Assembly: GCA_016283605.1 (NCBI GenBank) | Contig: JAEENF010000117.1 | Location: 1-18,282, forward strand | Origin: Prevotella sp. | GTDB taxonomy: Bacteria > Bacteroidota > Bacteroidia > Bacteroidales > Bacteroidaceae | DNA length: 18,282 bases | Reading direction: 5' to 3' | In this document: positions 1 to 8,364 of the stretch, in pieces | Layout of the letters: each line of letters opens with the position of its first letter | Numbering within the stretch: position 1 is the first letter of the stretch | Program-made: the position numbers and the translations under genes | Notes under the pieces: model-generated | The model's database searches: none | Told to the model about the DNA's origin: nothing | What the model saw: the letters and a program-made list of their open reading frames with translations, nothing else

Positions 1-464
1 GGTTGGATCTTGAACCCATGCAGCAGTTGCAGTGGCTCAATCCCTACCAGCGTGTGGAGGCTGAGACGATGGCGTGGGGCTTTGGACTGAAGAGTGCCAA
101 GATGGGCATCGAGAATACGGGTGTCGTGGCAGACATGCCCGCCTCGACAGGTAGGAAAAATATGTATATCTTCGACATCGACGACGGTGAGTATATCCGT
201 CTGCGCGGTGTAGACTTCGGCAAGAGTGCAAAGAGTTTTGCCCTCACTGCCGCTGCCACAGGTACCACTACCGTCACACTGCGTCTGGACAGCAGCAATG
301 GTGCTATCATCGGTACTGTTGTCATCAAGAGCACAGGTTCACTGGAGAAATACAAGGCCTTTAGTAGCAAGGTGACAAATGCTATAGGTGTGCACGATCT
401 GTATATCTGTTTTGATAAGACTCAAGGTGATGTACGTCTAGATTGGTGGCAATTTAAGAACTAA
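1..464 (+). CDS. C-terminal part of a secreted glycosidase (probably GH43) ending in a CBM6 domain; 5' truncated
   Basis: The frame is open from the window edge, so this is the tail of a larger gene; the TTG at position 3 is not a credible start. What is visible is about 153 residues. After a short linker comes the motif LNPYQRVEAETMAW, followed by a beta-sandwich pattern (GEYIRLRGVDFG, then VTLRLDSSNGAIIGTV) and the closing GVHDLYICF and LDWWQFKN. This is the usual layout of a family 6 carbohydrate-binding module at the C-terminus of Bacteroidetes GH43 arabinofuranosidases/xylosidases. CBM6 domains bind xylan or related beta-glucans. The catalytic domain lies outside the window, so the GH43 assignment is inferred from the module's style; GH10 or GH5 enzymes can carry similar modules. 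The stop is TAA, and the next gene starts 24 bases downstream, probably in the same operon. Confidence 0.8.
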   Translation, partial: LDLEPMQQLQWLNPYQRVEAETMAWGFGLKSAKMGIENTGVVADMPASTGRKNMYIFDIDDGEYIRLRGVDFGKSAKSFALTAAATGTTTVTLRLDSSNGAIIGTVVIKSTGSLEKYKAFSSKVTNAIGVHDLYICFDKTQGDVRLDWWQFKN

Positions 465-488
465 CTTATTTAATTTACATAAAGAACA

Positions 489-1439
489 ATGAAAAAGACA
501 TTATTATCAGCTATTATGCTGGGCCTGGCCACAGTGGTTATGGCACAGCCTCAGGGAGGTTTCGGGGGCTTTGGCGGTTTCCAGAGACCTCAGGTGAAAC
601 TCGAGACATCACAGGAGTGGAAGGATGTGAACTATGCCGGCGATGACCAAGCTTATCACACTTGCGACATCTATCTGCCAAAGCAGGAGAAGGCCGCCTA
701 CCCTGTAGTTATTCACATCTATGGCAGTGCATGGTTCAGCAACAGTAGTAAAGGTGCTGCCGATTTGGGCACCATCGTAAAGGCATTGCTTGATGCAGGA
801 TACGCAGTGGTTTGTCCTAACCACCGTAGTAGTATGGATGCCAAGTGGCCTGCACAGATTCACGACATTCGTGCCGTCATCCGTTTTGTACGTGGTGAGG
901 CCAAGAAGTATAAGTTTGACACATCGTTTGTAGCTACTAGTGGTTTCTCTTCAGGGGGACACCTCTCTTCTACTGCTGCTACCACCAGTGGTTTGAAGCA
1001 GACTAAGGTAGGTACGGTGGATATCGACCTTGAGGGTAATGTCGGAAATTACCTTAATGAAAGCAGTGCTGTAAATGCCGCTTGCGACTGGTCTGGTCCT
1101 GTAGACCTCACTGCAATGGACTGTGGTGAAGGCATGAAGATGGGTGAGAACAGTCCTGAGGACGTGCTTCTCGATTCGAAACTCGCAAAGGAACCAGATA
1201 AATATCGCAGCCTCAGTGCCACTTATTATGTTGATAAGAATGATCCTCCCATCATCATCTTCCATGGTGAGAAGGATAATGTCGTGCCTTGTTGCCAGGG
1301 AAAGATGTTCTATGAATTGTTGAAGGCTGCAGGCGTGAAAACAGAGGCAACCTTCGTGCCTGAAGGTGGTCATGGTATGGGTATGTATGACGAGGCTAAT
1401 CTTCAGAAGATGATAGACTTCCTCAATAACGCCAGATAA
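489..1439 (+). CDS. Secreted alpha/beta-hydrolase esterase (acetyl/feruloyl esterase-like)
   Basis: 316 residues. A signal peptide (MKKTLLSAIMLGLATVVMAQ) is followed directly by a glycine/phenylalanine tract at residues 23-31. The remainder is an alpha/beta hydrolase of the lipase/esterase type related to Bacteroidetes feruloyl and acetyl esterases. The nucleophile motif is GFSSGGH with Ser154; the likely acid is Asp263 in HGEKDNVVP; the likely base is His295 in GGHGMGM. The oxyanion-loop position that usually reads HGGG is HIYGSAW (residues 76-82), a variant. The expected role is removing acetyl or hydroxycinnamoyl groups from hemicellulose or its oligosaccharides in the periplasm or outside the cell; the exact acyl group cannot be read from sequence. 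Six bases separate its stop from the next ATG, so it is co-transcribed with the type-B esterase. An alternative is a generic prolyl-oligopeptidase-like hydrolase, but length and motifs favour an esterase. Confidence 0.85.
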   Translation: MKKTLLSAIMLGLATVVMAQPQGGFGGFGGFQRPQVKLETSQEWKDVNYAGDDQAYHTCDIYLPKQEKAAYPVVIHIYGSAWFSNSSKGAADLGTIVKALLDAGYAVVCPNHRSSMDAKWPAQIHDIRAVIRFVRGEAKKYKFDTSFVATSGFSSGGHLSSTAATTSGLKQTKVGTVDIDLEGNVGNYLNESSAVNAACDWSGPVDLTAMDCGEGMKMGENSPEDVLLDSKLAKEPDKYRSLSATYYVDKNDPPIIIFHGEKDNVVPCCQGKMFYELLKAAGVKTEATFVPEGGHGMGMYDEANLQKMIDFLNNAR

Positions 1440-1445
1440 ACCAAC

Positions 1446-2984
1446 ATGTCTATAATAGATGAATCTATGAAGAAACTGTTTTTATTGTTGCCATTCTTGG
1501 CATTATTGATGGGCTGCGATTCTAAACAGGATTGTTGTCAAAGTCCTGTTCTCACAGTTGAAGGTGGCCAAATTGCTGGTCTTCAGATCAATATCACCAC
1601 CAACGCTGGCCCTGTTACTTATTTTGCATATAAAGGTATTCCCTACGCAGCAGCACCTATCGGTGACCTCCGCTGGAAGGAGCCACAACCAGTAATACCC
1701 TGGGAAGGTGTCAGACAATGTGTTAAGTATGAACATCCTGGTTATCAAGCTGTTCACTATCCTGGAGGCTATGCCACAGAATGGGGCTACGGTGAGGAGT
1801 CACCTTATAGCGAGGACTGTCTCTATTTGAATGTCTTCACTAAGGCAGCTGGTCAGACAGATAAAAAACTCCCTGTTGCCTTATGGATTCATGGTGGTGG
1901 CTATCGTGAAGGCTGGGGAACAGAGCCTGAGTTCGATGGTAAAGAGTGGGCTTTGAAGGATGTCGTGCTCGTTACGATCAATTATCGTTTGGGTATCTTC
2001 GGCTTTATGCCTTATGGCGAACTATCAGCAGAAAGTCCTCATGGTGTTTCTGGAAACTATGGCATTTTAGACCAGATTCAGTCGCTGAAATGGATTAAGG
2101 CCAATATTGCCCAGTTTGGTGGTGATCCTGACAATGTGACCATTTTCGGTCAGAGTGCTGGTGCCGGTAGTGTGCGTACGCTTTGTGAGAGTCCACTTAC
2201 CAAGGGCTTGTTCCACAAGGCTGTCATCATGAGTGGCGGTGGCCTGAACATTCCTCCAAAGGAGGGCGAAGAGGCTAAACCTGCTACACCGATGAACAAG
2301 TTCTTCACTTATAATCCCTCGCTGAAAGAAGCAGAGGCAGAGACTAAAAAGGTGATGGACTGGGCAGGTCTTACTGATTTGCAGAAATTGCGTGCCGCCT
2401 CTACGGAAATCCTCTATACCATCACTACGATATATAATATGGTAAATAAGAGTGATGTCTATGTGATGGAGCGTCCTATTATCGATGGCTATGTTTCGTT
2501 GAAGAGTTTCGATGAAGCAGCCCGTGCCGGTGAAATAGCTGATGTGCCTTATATGATTGGTTATACGATGAATGATATGGGCAATATGTCACCAGGCATT
2601 GTTGAATTCTGTAAGGTTCGTCAGGAGAAGGGCGGAAAAGCCTGGGCCTATGAGTTCGCACGTCCTCTGCCAGATGATGGTAAGCATCCTGAGGTGACAC
2701 AACGTTTGAAGGGCGCTTTCCACAGCAGTGATCTGTGGTATGTGTTTAAGAGTCTGGAACATTGCTGGCGTCCCTGGACCCAAGGTGACTGGGATCTCTC
2801 TGAGAAGATGCTTACTGCTTGGACAAACTTCGCTAAGTTCAGTGATCCTAATGGTGATGGCGATGAGGGTGACGACATCGAATGGGCACCCTGCACAGCA
2901 GAGAAACCACAATTTATGCTTTTCAAACTCGACGAAAAGGATGTCGAGAATTCGGAGATGGGTGATCCTATCATTGCTCAATGA
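1446..2984 (+). CDS. Carboxylesterase type B lipoprotein (para-nitrobenzyl/cholinesterase family)
   Basis: 512 residues from the first ATG, but the second ATG at 1467 (Met8) is the better start: from there the protein begins MKKLFLLLPFLALLMGC, a lipoprotein signal with Cys24 as the lipidated residue. Family marks (first-ATG numbering) are FAYKGIPYAAAPIGDLRW, the type-B signature EDCLYLNV (123-130), the oxyanion loop HGGG (149-152), nucleophile Ser237 in FGQSAGAGS, and the catalytic His426 in GAFHSSDLWYVF. The acid, Glu in the classical DEG motif, seems replaced in the segment GYTMNDMG, where Asp377 is the best candidate. Length matches the family. In Bacteroidetes hemicellulose loci such esterases may remove acetyl or other ester groups. 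Its TGA overlaps the ATG of the next gene by four bases (ATGA at 2981-2984), which implies translational coupling to the MG2-type protein. The substrate is not deducible. Confidence 0.88.
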   Translation: MSIIDESMKKLFLLLPFLALLMGCDSKQDCCQSPVLTVEGGQIAGLQINITTNAGPVTYFAYKGIPYAAAPIGDLRWKEPQPVIPWEGVRQCVKYEHPGYQAVHYPGGYATEWGYGEESPYSEDCLYLNVFTKAAGQTDKKLPVALWIHGGGYREGWGTEPEFDGKEWALKDVVLVTINYRLGIFGFMPYGELSAESPHGVSGNYGILDQIQSLKWIKANIAQFGGDPDNVTIFGQSAGAGSVRTLCESPLTKGLFHKAVIMSGGGLNIPPKEGEEAKPATPMNKFFTYNPSLKEAEAETKKVMDWAGLTDLQKLRAASTEILYTITTIYNMVNKSDVYVMERPIIDGYVSLKSFDEAARAGEIADVPYMIGYTMNDMGNMSPGIVEFCKVRQEKGGKAWAYEFARPLPDDGKHPEVTQRLKGAFHSSDLWYVFKSLEHCWRPWTQGDWDLSEKMLTAWTNFAKFSDPNGDGDEGDDIEWAPCTAEKPQFMLFKLDEKDVENSEMGDPIIAQ

Positions 2985-5797
2985 GAAAACTCATAACCCT
3001 ACTGTTGAGCCTCGTCTGTGTGACTATTTCCGCACAGACGAGGCTTGACAGTATTGTCAGGCTGTTGGCAGACGCGCCCATACAAGAAAAGGTGTATCTG
3101 CATCTCGACAACACAAGCTATTATAAGGGTGATACCATTTGGTATAAGTCTTATGTAGTCCGTGCGGATAGTCTGACGTATAGCGATATGAGTCATATCC
3201 TCTATGTAGAACTTGTCTCGCCAGACGGTTTGGTGGTGGAGCGGCAGAATATCATTGTTTCTCCCAATGGCTATGGAGACGGGAACTTCGCCTTGAAAGA
3301 TTCTTTGTATTCCGGTTATTACGAGTTGCGGGCCTATACCCGGTGGATGCTGAATTTCTGTGTTACGGAACACGACTTCGGACGTAAGGACAGAGAATAC
3401 TTCTATAATGCCCAGATGGCTCATGACTTCTTCCGACAGTTTGGTACTGTCTATAGTAGGGTAGTGCCTGTCTATGAGCGTCCGGACTCTGCAGGCGAGT
3501 ACATGCAGAAGTATATTTTGAGTCGTCCGAAGACCCGGATAGAGAAGGAATTGAAGGACAAACTTCTCGTAGAGTTCTATCCAGAGGGTGGTCATCTGGT
3601 GGAAAACACCACTTGTACGGTAGCTTTTGAAGCGCGCAACGAGGAGGGCGAATATGTTGATATTAAAGGACAACTGGATATTGGCGACTCATCGCCACCG
3701 ATTACCCTAGAAACGGAGTATCAGGGTAGGGGTAGCTTTCGTCTGAAGGTGCCACATGGACAGCCCGAGGTGACGTTTACTTATCTGGGTAAGACCTATC
3801 ATTTCAATCTACCGAAGACGGAGAAGAAAGGCTGTGCGTTACATCTGGACGATAGCGATGGCACCCTCATGGCAGAGATTGAGGTAGGAGCACCGCAGAC
3901 TCTCGGGGTTGCGGTATTGTGTCGCGGAGTTTTGAAGAGTTTCCAGACCATTGAGGGTAGCGGACGTGTCACCATCGATACTTCCCTTTTGCCTACGGGT
4001 GTGAATGACCTGGTTGTCTTCGATGAAGACGGACAACTGCTAGCAGATCGTCTGTTTTTCGTAAATCATCATGATTACTCCATGCAGCCTATCACTGTAG
4101 AGGGTATTCAAAGTGAATATGAACCTTTCGACTCTATCAGTTTGCAATTCTCCGCACCACCAGAGATGCGGCATATCTCCGTGTCTGTCCGCGATGGTGC
4201 CTACGAAGACCTCACCTACGACACGGGAAACATCCTCACAGATCTGTTGCTTTCCAGTGAACTGAAAGGTTTTATTGCCTATCCAGACTATTATTTCGAA
4301 GCCGATGATGTCCAACACCGTAGGGCTTTGGACTTATTGATGATGGTTCAGGGTTGGCGGCGTTATAACTTCCATGATATGACTTGCAGACAGGCTCTGC
4401 GCTATCAGCCAGAACAGACCATGACGGTAGAAGGAAGTGTCTGGCCAGTGGGTGAGGCCGAGGAAATCCGTCCGGAAGAGGTGAGATATTGGCCGATGGC
4501 AGTCTTTGGCTATAGTCCCAGCACTGAAGAGGCCAACTCTTCCTCTATAGTGGATTGGGAGAGTGGCAGTGATAAGGTGAAGGGACTGGACCGTTACGAG
4601 GCTACGACCCCTGACGACCTTGTGCAGCGTTCTCAGGAAGGCTCCCTGCAGATCGAACAGCAGGGAACAGCCATCTATGTGCAGGATGCCACACAGCCTA
4701 CGAGTGCCTTCGACCCCTTCTTCGGCATTGAACATAAAGGTCTGCACAAGGATGTCACTTTAGAAGGCGAACTGGTGCTTAACGAAGAAGTGTTCACGGT
4801 AAAAATGCAGACTGATGCTCAGGGACACTTTGTTTTCGATGTCCCACCTTATTACGGACAGGGTATACTTTTCCTTAGAGCTTTTCGAAATAATCAAAAT
4901 GAAGAAAAACAGAAAAGACACCTTTATAAGGGAATGCTTGATGAGACGGCGTGGCCTGATTTTTACGTAAAGCGTGACCTGTTCTTTCCCGTTTTTGCGA
5001 AGAAGTACGACTTTTATCAGTGTCATGTCCCTGAGATTGCCTCAGGTACCTCTTTCGATGATTATACCATAGCTGATACGGTCCGCCTTTCGAAGATGGA
5101 TCAGACACTGAAAGATATTCAAGTGAAAGGTCACCGTCATCGTGGAAGACACTCTATCGACTATTCGAAGCCTGCTTATGTCTATGACACCTATGATCTT
5201 TACAATCTCGTAACGGACCGTGGCCTCTCTTTTGGGCGCTATCAGGCGGATAGGTTCCCGATGCAGGTGAGTATGGCTTTATTGGGTAACTATAACAGTG
5301 ATCGCAGTCTTCAGGTGATGGCCCGTCTGAATGATCAGGATTTGAGGCCTTATGTTTTTTATCGAAATTACGATCCAGGTCCTACTGTGGTGGAACAGTT
5401 CCGTAGTGATATCTCTGTATTCAATAATGTTAAGTTAAATCGTCAAGATGAGATTCGCCTGTTTACTGATTTCGAATTGCGCAATGAAGACAAGCACATT
5501 GAGATGCAGACTACCGTTGCCGACGTTACGCTTGACTATATGTTGATGCCCGATGATACGAAACGGTATACTTATCGTGACCGCCGTATTATTCTTGACG
5601 GTATGTATGAACCCGATGACTTCTATCATCCTGATTATAGCCATCGCCCTCTCCCTGCAGATTTGCAGGACCATCGTCGTACGCTTTATTGGAATCCTAA
5701 TGCTCGTTTGGATGCGAATGGACGGTTTGTGGCAAGGTTCTTTAATAATGGGAAACGTACGCGAATCAAGGTTAGTGCGGCAGGGATAGGACGGTAG
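2981..5797 (+). CDS. Large secreted MG2/plug-like protein of unknown function
   Basis: 938 residues with a signal peptide ending near residue 19 (VTISAQ). Residues about 35-120 form a macroglobulin MG2-type beta domain (EKVYLHLDNTSYYKGDTIWYKSY, then SGYYELRAYTRWM). Around residues 423-465 there is the family hallmark LLLSSELKGFIAYPDYYF, ending in MMVQGWRRY. From about residue 700 (LKDIQVKG) a degenerate TonB-plug-like segment begins. The C-terminus (about 903-938) has the family's usual closing beta domain, YWNPNARLDANGRFVARFFN. No transmembrane barrel follows, so it is not a TonB receptor itself. Such proteins are common in Bacteroidetes and are often annotated only as MG2 or carboxypeptidase-regulatory-like; their role is unknown. 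It overlaps the upstream esterase by four bases and is the last gene before an internal promoter. I infer an envelope location; partner and substrate are unknown. Confidence 0.75.
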   Translation: MRKLITLLLSLVCVTISAQTRLDSIVRLLADAPIQEKVYLHLDNTSYYKGDTIWYKSYVVRADSLTYSDMSHILYVELVSPDGLVVERQNIIVSPNGYGDGNFALKDSLYSGYYELRAYTRWMLNFCVTEHDFGRKDREYFYNAQMAHDFFRQFGTVYSRVVPVYERPDSAGEYMQKYILSRPKTRIEKELKDKLLVEFYPEGGHLVENTTCTVAFEARNEEGEYVDIKGQLDIGDSSPPITLETEYQGRGSFRLKVPHGQPEVTFTYLGKTYHFNLPKTEKKGCALHLDDSDGTLMAEIEVGAPQTLGVAVLCRGVLKSFQTIEGSGRVTIDTSLLPTGVNDLVVFDEDGQLLADRLFFVNHHDYSMQPITVEGIQSEYEPFDSISLQFSAPPEMRHISVSVRDGAYEDLTYDTGNILTDLLLSSELKGFIAYPDYYFEADDVQHRRALDLLMMVQGWRRYNFHDMTCRQALRYQPEQTMTVEGSVWPVGEAEEIRPEEVRYWPMAVFGYSPSTEEANSSSIVDWESGSDKVKGLDRYEATTPDDLVQRSQEGSLQIEQQGTAIYVQDATQPTSAFDPFFGIEHKGLHKDVTLEGELVLNEEVFTVKMQTDAQGHFVFDVPPYYGQGILFLRAFRNNQNEEKQKRHLYKGMLDETAWPDFYVKRDLFFPVFAKKYDFYQCHVPEIASGTSFDDYTIADTVRLSKMDQTLKDIQVKGHRHRGRHSIDYSKPAYVYDTYDLYNLVTDRGLSFGRYQADRFPMQVSMALLGNYNSDRSLQVMARLNDQDLRPYVFYRNYDPGPTVVEQFRSDISVFNNVKLNRQDEIRLFTDFELRNEDKHIEMQTTVADVTLDYMLMPDDTKRYTYRDRRIILDGMYEPDDFYHPDYSHRPLPADLQDHRRTLYWNPNARLDANGRFVARFFNNGKRTRIKVSAAGIGR

Positions 5798-5845
5798 TAT
5801 CCTGCTTTGTTACATATGGAATAGTTTTTGATACATATAGTGACG

Positions 5846-5874
5846 GTTAATTAGGCGATTTCTTTGTACCTTTG
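5846..5874 (+). promoter_or_regulatory. Bacteroidetes-type promoter for the GH31 operon
   Basis: TACCTTTG at 5867-5874 is an exact match to the Bacteroidetes -7 consensus TAnnTTTG. The -33 element is weak (GTTA at 5846-5849 is the nearest candidate; consensus is TTTG). A transcript would start around 5880, leaving a short leader to the ATG at 5902. The box lies inside the 104-base gap after the MG2-type gene, the largest gap in the window. A second near-match, TAGTTTTTG at 5822-5830, is one base too long and is less likely. No obvious operator or strong terminator hairpin is seen in the gap. Confidence 0.6.
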
Positions 5875-5901
5875 CAGCGTATTTTCAATAACTCTGCAAA
5901 A

Positions 5902-8364
5902 ATGTATAAGACATTTTGGCTCTATATGGCTTTGGTGCTTAGCATTCCTATGAATGCTGAGAGTTTTTCTGTTGGCAAAGGAAAGCTGAAGGTGACGACT
6001 GTGGCTAAGAATGCCGTGAGGATACAATACGATCCACAGGTTGTACAAAATAGCGCAAACTTGCCAGACTGGCTTTATGTGAAGCATGAGGTGGTGACTG
6101 ACGGATTATTGTCTGTAGATATTGATACCGTTCAACTTAAGGTGACGGTGAAGGATAAGACGGGACGGCCAGTATTTGTTGCTACACGGCATGAACTCGA
6201 GAATGGCGTGGCCACAATGGCTTGGGAGTCGCCAAAGGACGAGTATCTCTTTGGACTGGGACAGTTCCAGGACGGCTATGCTAATGTGCGTGGACTGTCC
6301 AGAAGACTGACTCAGGTGAATACACAAATTTCTGTGCCGATGCTGGTTTCGAGCAAAGGTTATGGGTTGCTGTGGAATCAATATGGTTTGACTGAGTTTA
6401 ATCCTTCTGAGCAGATGGTGGCGCTGAAGAGGCAGGATCAGGCAGGCAAGCAGGAAATCGTGAATGTGACCACTACGGAAGGTGGACGACGTGAGGTCCG
6501 TGAGAGAAATGTCTTTGAAACTGTTTTGAACCTCGATAAAGAAGGCGACTATTCTTTGTTGTTAGATGTAGGACAAAAGATGGCCCGTCGGCACAACCTA
6601 GTTATCGATGGTGAGCCTGTCATTGAGATGCAAAATATGTGGTTACCGCCTACGGCTTCAGCCATAGTACATCTTACAGCAGGTCGTCATGAAGTGAAGG
6701 CAGAACTCTCACGTGGGGACGAGCCTGTGTTGTACTACCAGATAGTTAAGGACGAGACGGTGATGCGCAGTCCTTCTGCACGATGTGTGGACTATACAGT
6801 ATTCCTTGGATCACCAGATGAAATCATTGCTTCTTTCCGAGAGTTAACAGGTCAGGTGCCCCTCCTGCCAAAGTGGGCGCTAGGGTATATCCATTGTCGT
6901 GAACGTTTCCATAGTTCTCAGGAGATTCTGGAAACGGCTAATCGTTTCAAGAAAGAGCAGATGCCTGTGAGTGTCATGGTCCAAGATTGGCAGTATTGGG
7001 GTAAATACGGTTGGAACTCCATGCGCTTCGATGAGGAATTTTATCCAAATCCCAAAGCCCTGACGGATAGCTTGCACAAGATGGATATGCGACTGATGGT
7101 GAGCGTCTGGTCGAAAATTGACAAGAATTCAGAGGTAGGCAAGGAAATGCTCGCCAATCAATATTATATCCCCAATACAGACTGGATAGACTTCTTTAAT
7201 TCAAAGGCAGCTGCTGCGTATTGGAAAGCGTTTAGTAGTCGTCTGGTGCCATTGGGTATTGATGCTTGGTGGCAGGATGCTACGGAGCCGGAGAATGATG
7301 ATTTGGCTGGACGGCGTGTAAACGGTGGTCTGTGGAGTGGAGAAGAAGTAAGAAACGTGTATCCCTTGCTCGTGAATAAAACAGTTTATGAAGGGTTACG
7401 CTCTGACAAACCTGAGGCACGTCCGATGATTCTCACCCGTTGTGGTTTCCCTGGTATTCAGCGTTATGGCTCGGCTTTGTGGTCAGGTGATGTGGGCAAT
7501 GACTGGGAGACGTTCAGAAGACAGATCGTGGCAGGTCTTGGTCTGCAGGCTGCTGGCCAGCCTTGGTGGACGTATGATGCAGGTGGCTTCTTCCGTCCTG
7601 GTAACCAATATACTGATACAGCTTATATCGAGAGGATGTTACGTTGGATTGAGACTAGTGTCTATCTGCCATTGATGCGAGTGCATGGTTATATGAGTAA
7701 TACCGAACCCTGGAATTATGGAGATGAGGCTCAGGCAACTATTGCCAGCTGTCTGAAGGAACGCTACCGTTTGATGCCCTATAGTTATAGTATGGCAGCA
7801 GAAGTGACATATCGTAATTCGACCATGATGCGCCCCTTGGTTTTTGATTTCGCGGATGACGAGAAGGCATTACAGCAGAAATATGAATTTATGATGGGCA
7901 AGGCGCTACTGATCAGTCCCGTGATAGAACCAGGTGTAAAGACGTGGAAGACATATCTGCCCAAGACTCCAGCAGGATGGTATGACTACCATACGGGCAA
8001 ACACTTTGATGGTGCTCAAGAAGTAACGACTCAAGTAGACAAGACGTATATTCCTGTGTTTGTGCGTGCAGGTAGTATTCTTCCACTTGATGAGGATGGC
8101 GTGCTGACGATCCGAATATATCCTGGGAAAGACGGGACCTTCACATTGTATGAAGATGACGGTGAGAGTAATGACTACGAGAAGGGGCAACGGAGTGAGA
8201 TTATGTTCTTTTGGAACGATAAGCAAAAAAAACTGACAATAGGAGAACGTAAAGGGGCGTATGACGGTATGCCTGCCCAAAGAATGATAAAGATAGAGAT
8301 TGTGGGAGGAGACCAGAAGACGGTCACTTACCAGAATCAGGAAATCAGTGTTAATGTAAAATGA
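5902..8364 (+). CDS. GH31 alpha-glycosidase (likely alpha-xylosidase) with PA14-like insert
   Basis: 820 residues from ATG 5902. The frame extends upstream to a TTG at 5872, but that codon overlaps the -7 promoter box, and the ATG at 5902 gives a proper signal peptide (MYKTFWLYMALVLSIPMNAES). An N-terminal beta domain (about 20-185, with EYLFGLGQFQDGYANVRG) is followed by a PA14-like insertion (about 195-285), then the (beta/alpha)8 catalytic domain (about 315-640) and C-terminal beta domains. The catalytic nucleophile is Asp459 in AWWQDATEPE, and the acid/base is Asp530 in LWSGDVGNDW. A PA14 insert plus the WWxDATEP motif resembles the GH31 alpha-xylosidases of xyloglucan- and xylan-using bacteria; alpha-glucosidase activity is the main alternative. 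It is the first gene after the promoter, and its TGA overlaps the next ATG by four bases (8361-8364). Confidence 0.9.
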   Translation: MYKTFWLYMALVLSIPMNAESFSVGKGKLKVTTVAKNAVRIQYDPQVVQNSANLPDWLYVKHEVVTDGLLSVDIDTVQLKVTVKDKTGRPVFVATRHELENGVATMAWESPKDEYLFGLGQFQDGYANVRGLSRRLTQVNTQISVPMLVSSKGYGLLWNQYGLTEFNPSEQMVALKRQDQAGKQEIVNVTTTEGGRREVRERNVFETVLNLDKEGDYSLLLDVGQKMARRHNLVIDGEPVIEMQNMWLPPTASAIVHLTAGRHEVKAELSRGDEPVLYYQIVKDETVMRSPSARCVDYTVFLGSPDEIIASFRELTGQVPLLPKWALGYIHCRERFHSSQEILETANRFKKEQMPVSVMVQDWQYWGKYGWNSMRFDEEFYPNPKALTDSLHKMDMRLMVSVWSKIDKNSEVGKEMLANQYYIPNTDWIDFFNSKAAAAYWKAFSSRLVPLGIDAWWQDATEPENDDLAGRRVNGGLWSGEEVRNVYPLLVNKTVYEGLRSDKPEARPMILTRCGFPGIQRYGSALWSGDVGNDWETFRRQIVAGLGLQAAGQPWWTYDAGGFFRPGNQYTDTAYIERMLRWIETSVYLPLMRVHGYMSNTEPWNYGDEAQATIASCLKERYRLMPYSYSMAAEVTYRNSTMMRPLVFDFADDEKALQQKYEFMMGKALLISPVIEPGVKTWKTYLPKTPAGWYDYHTGKHFDGAQEVTTQVDKTYIPVFVRAGSILPLDEDGVLTIRIYPGKDGTFTLYEDDGESNDYEKGQRSEIMFFWNDKQKKLTIGERKGAYDGMPAQRMIKIEIVGGDQKTVTYQNQEISVNVK

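Noticed and set aside
2728..3048. A 106-codon + strand frame bridging the type-B esterase and the MG2 gene, as if from a frameshift.
   Set aside because: Both genes are intact in their own frames with family-typical ends and starts, so no frameshift needs to be invoked.
2999..3673. A 224-codon minus-strand open frame over the MG2-type gene.
   Set aside because: No recognisable protein features and complete overlap with a well-supported secreted protein on the + strand.
5814..5838. A possible terminator hairpin (ATATG and CATAT) after the MG2-type gene.
   Set aside because: The stem is only five A/T-rich pairs with a 15-base loop and no clear T-run follows, so it is too weak to call.
5872..5901. 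An upstream TTG start for GH31.
   Set aside because: It overlaps the promoter -7 box and would bury the signal peptide behind ten extra residues; ATG 5902 is the better start.
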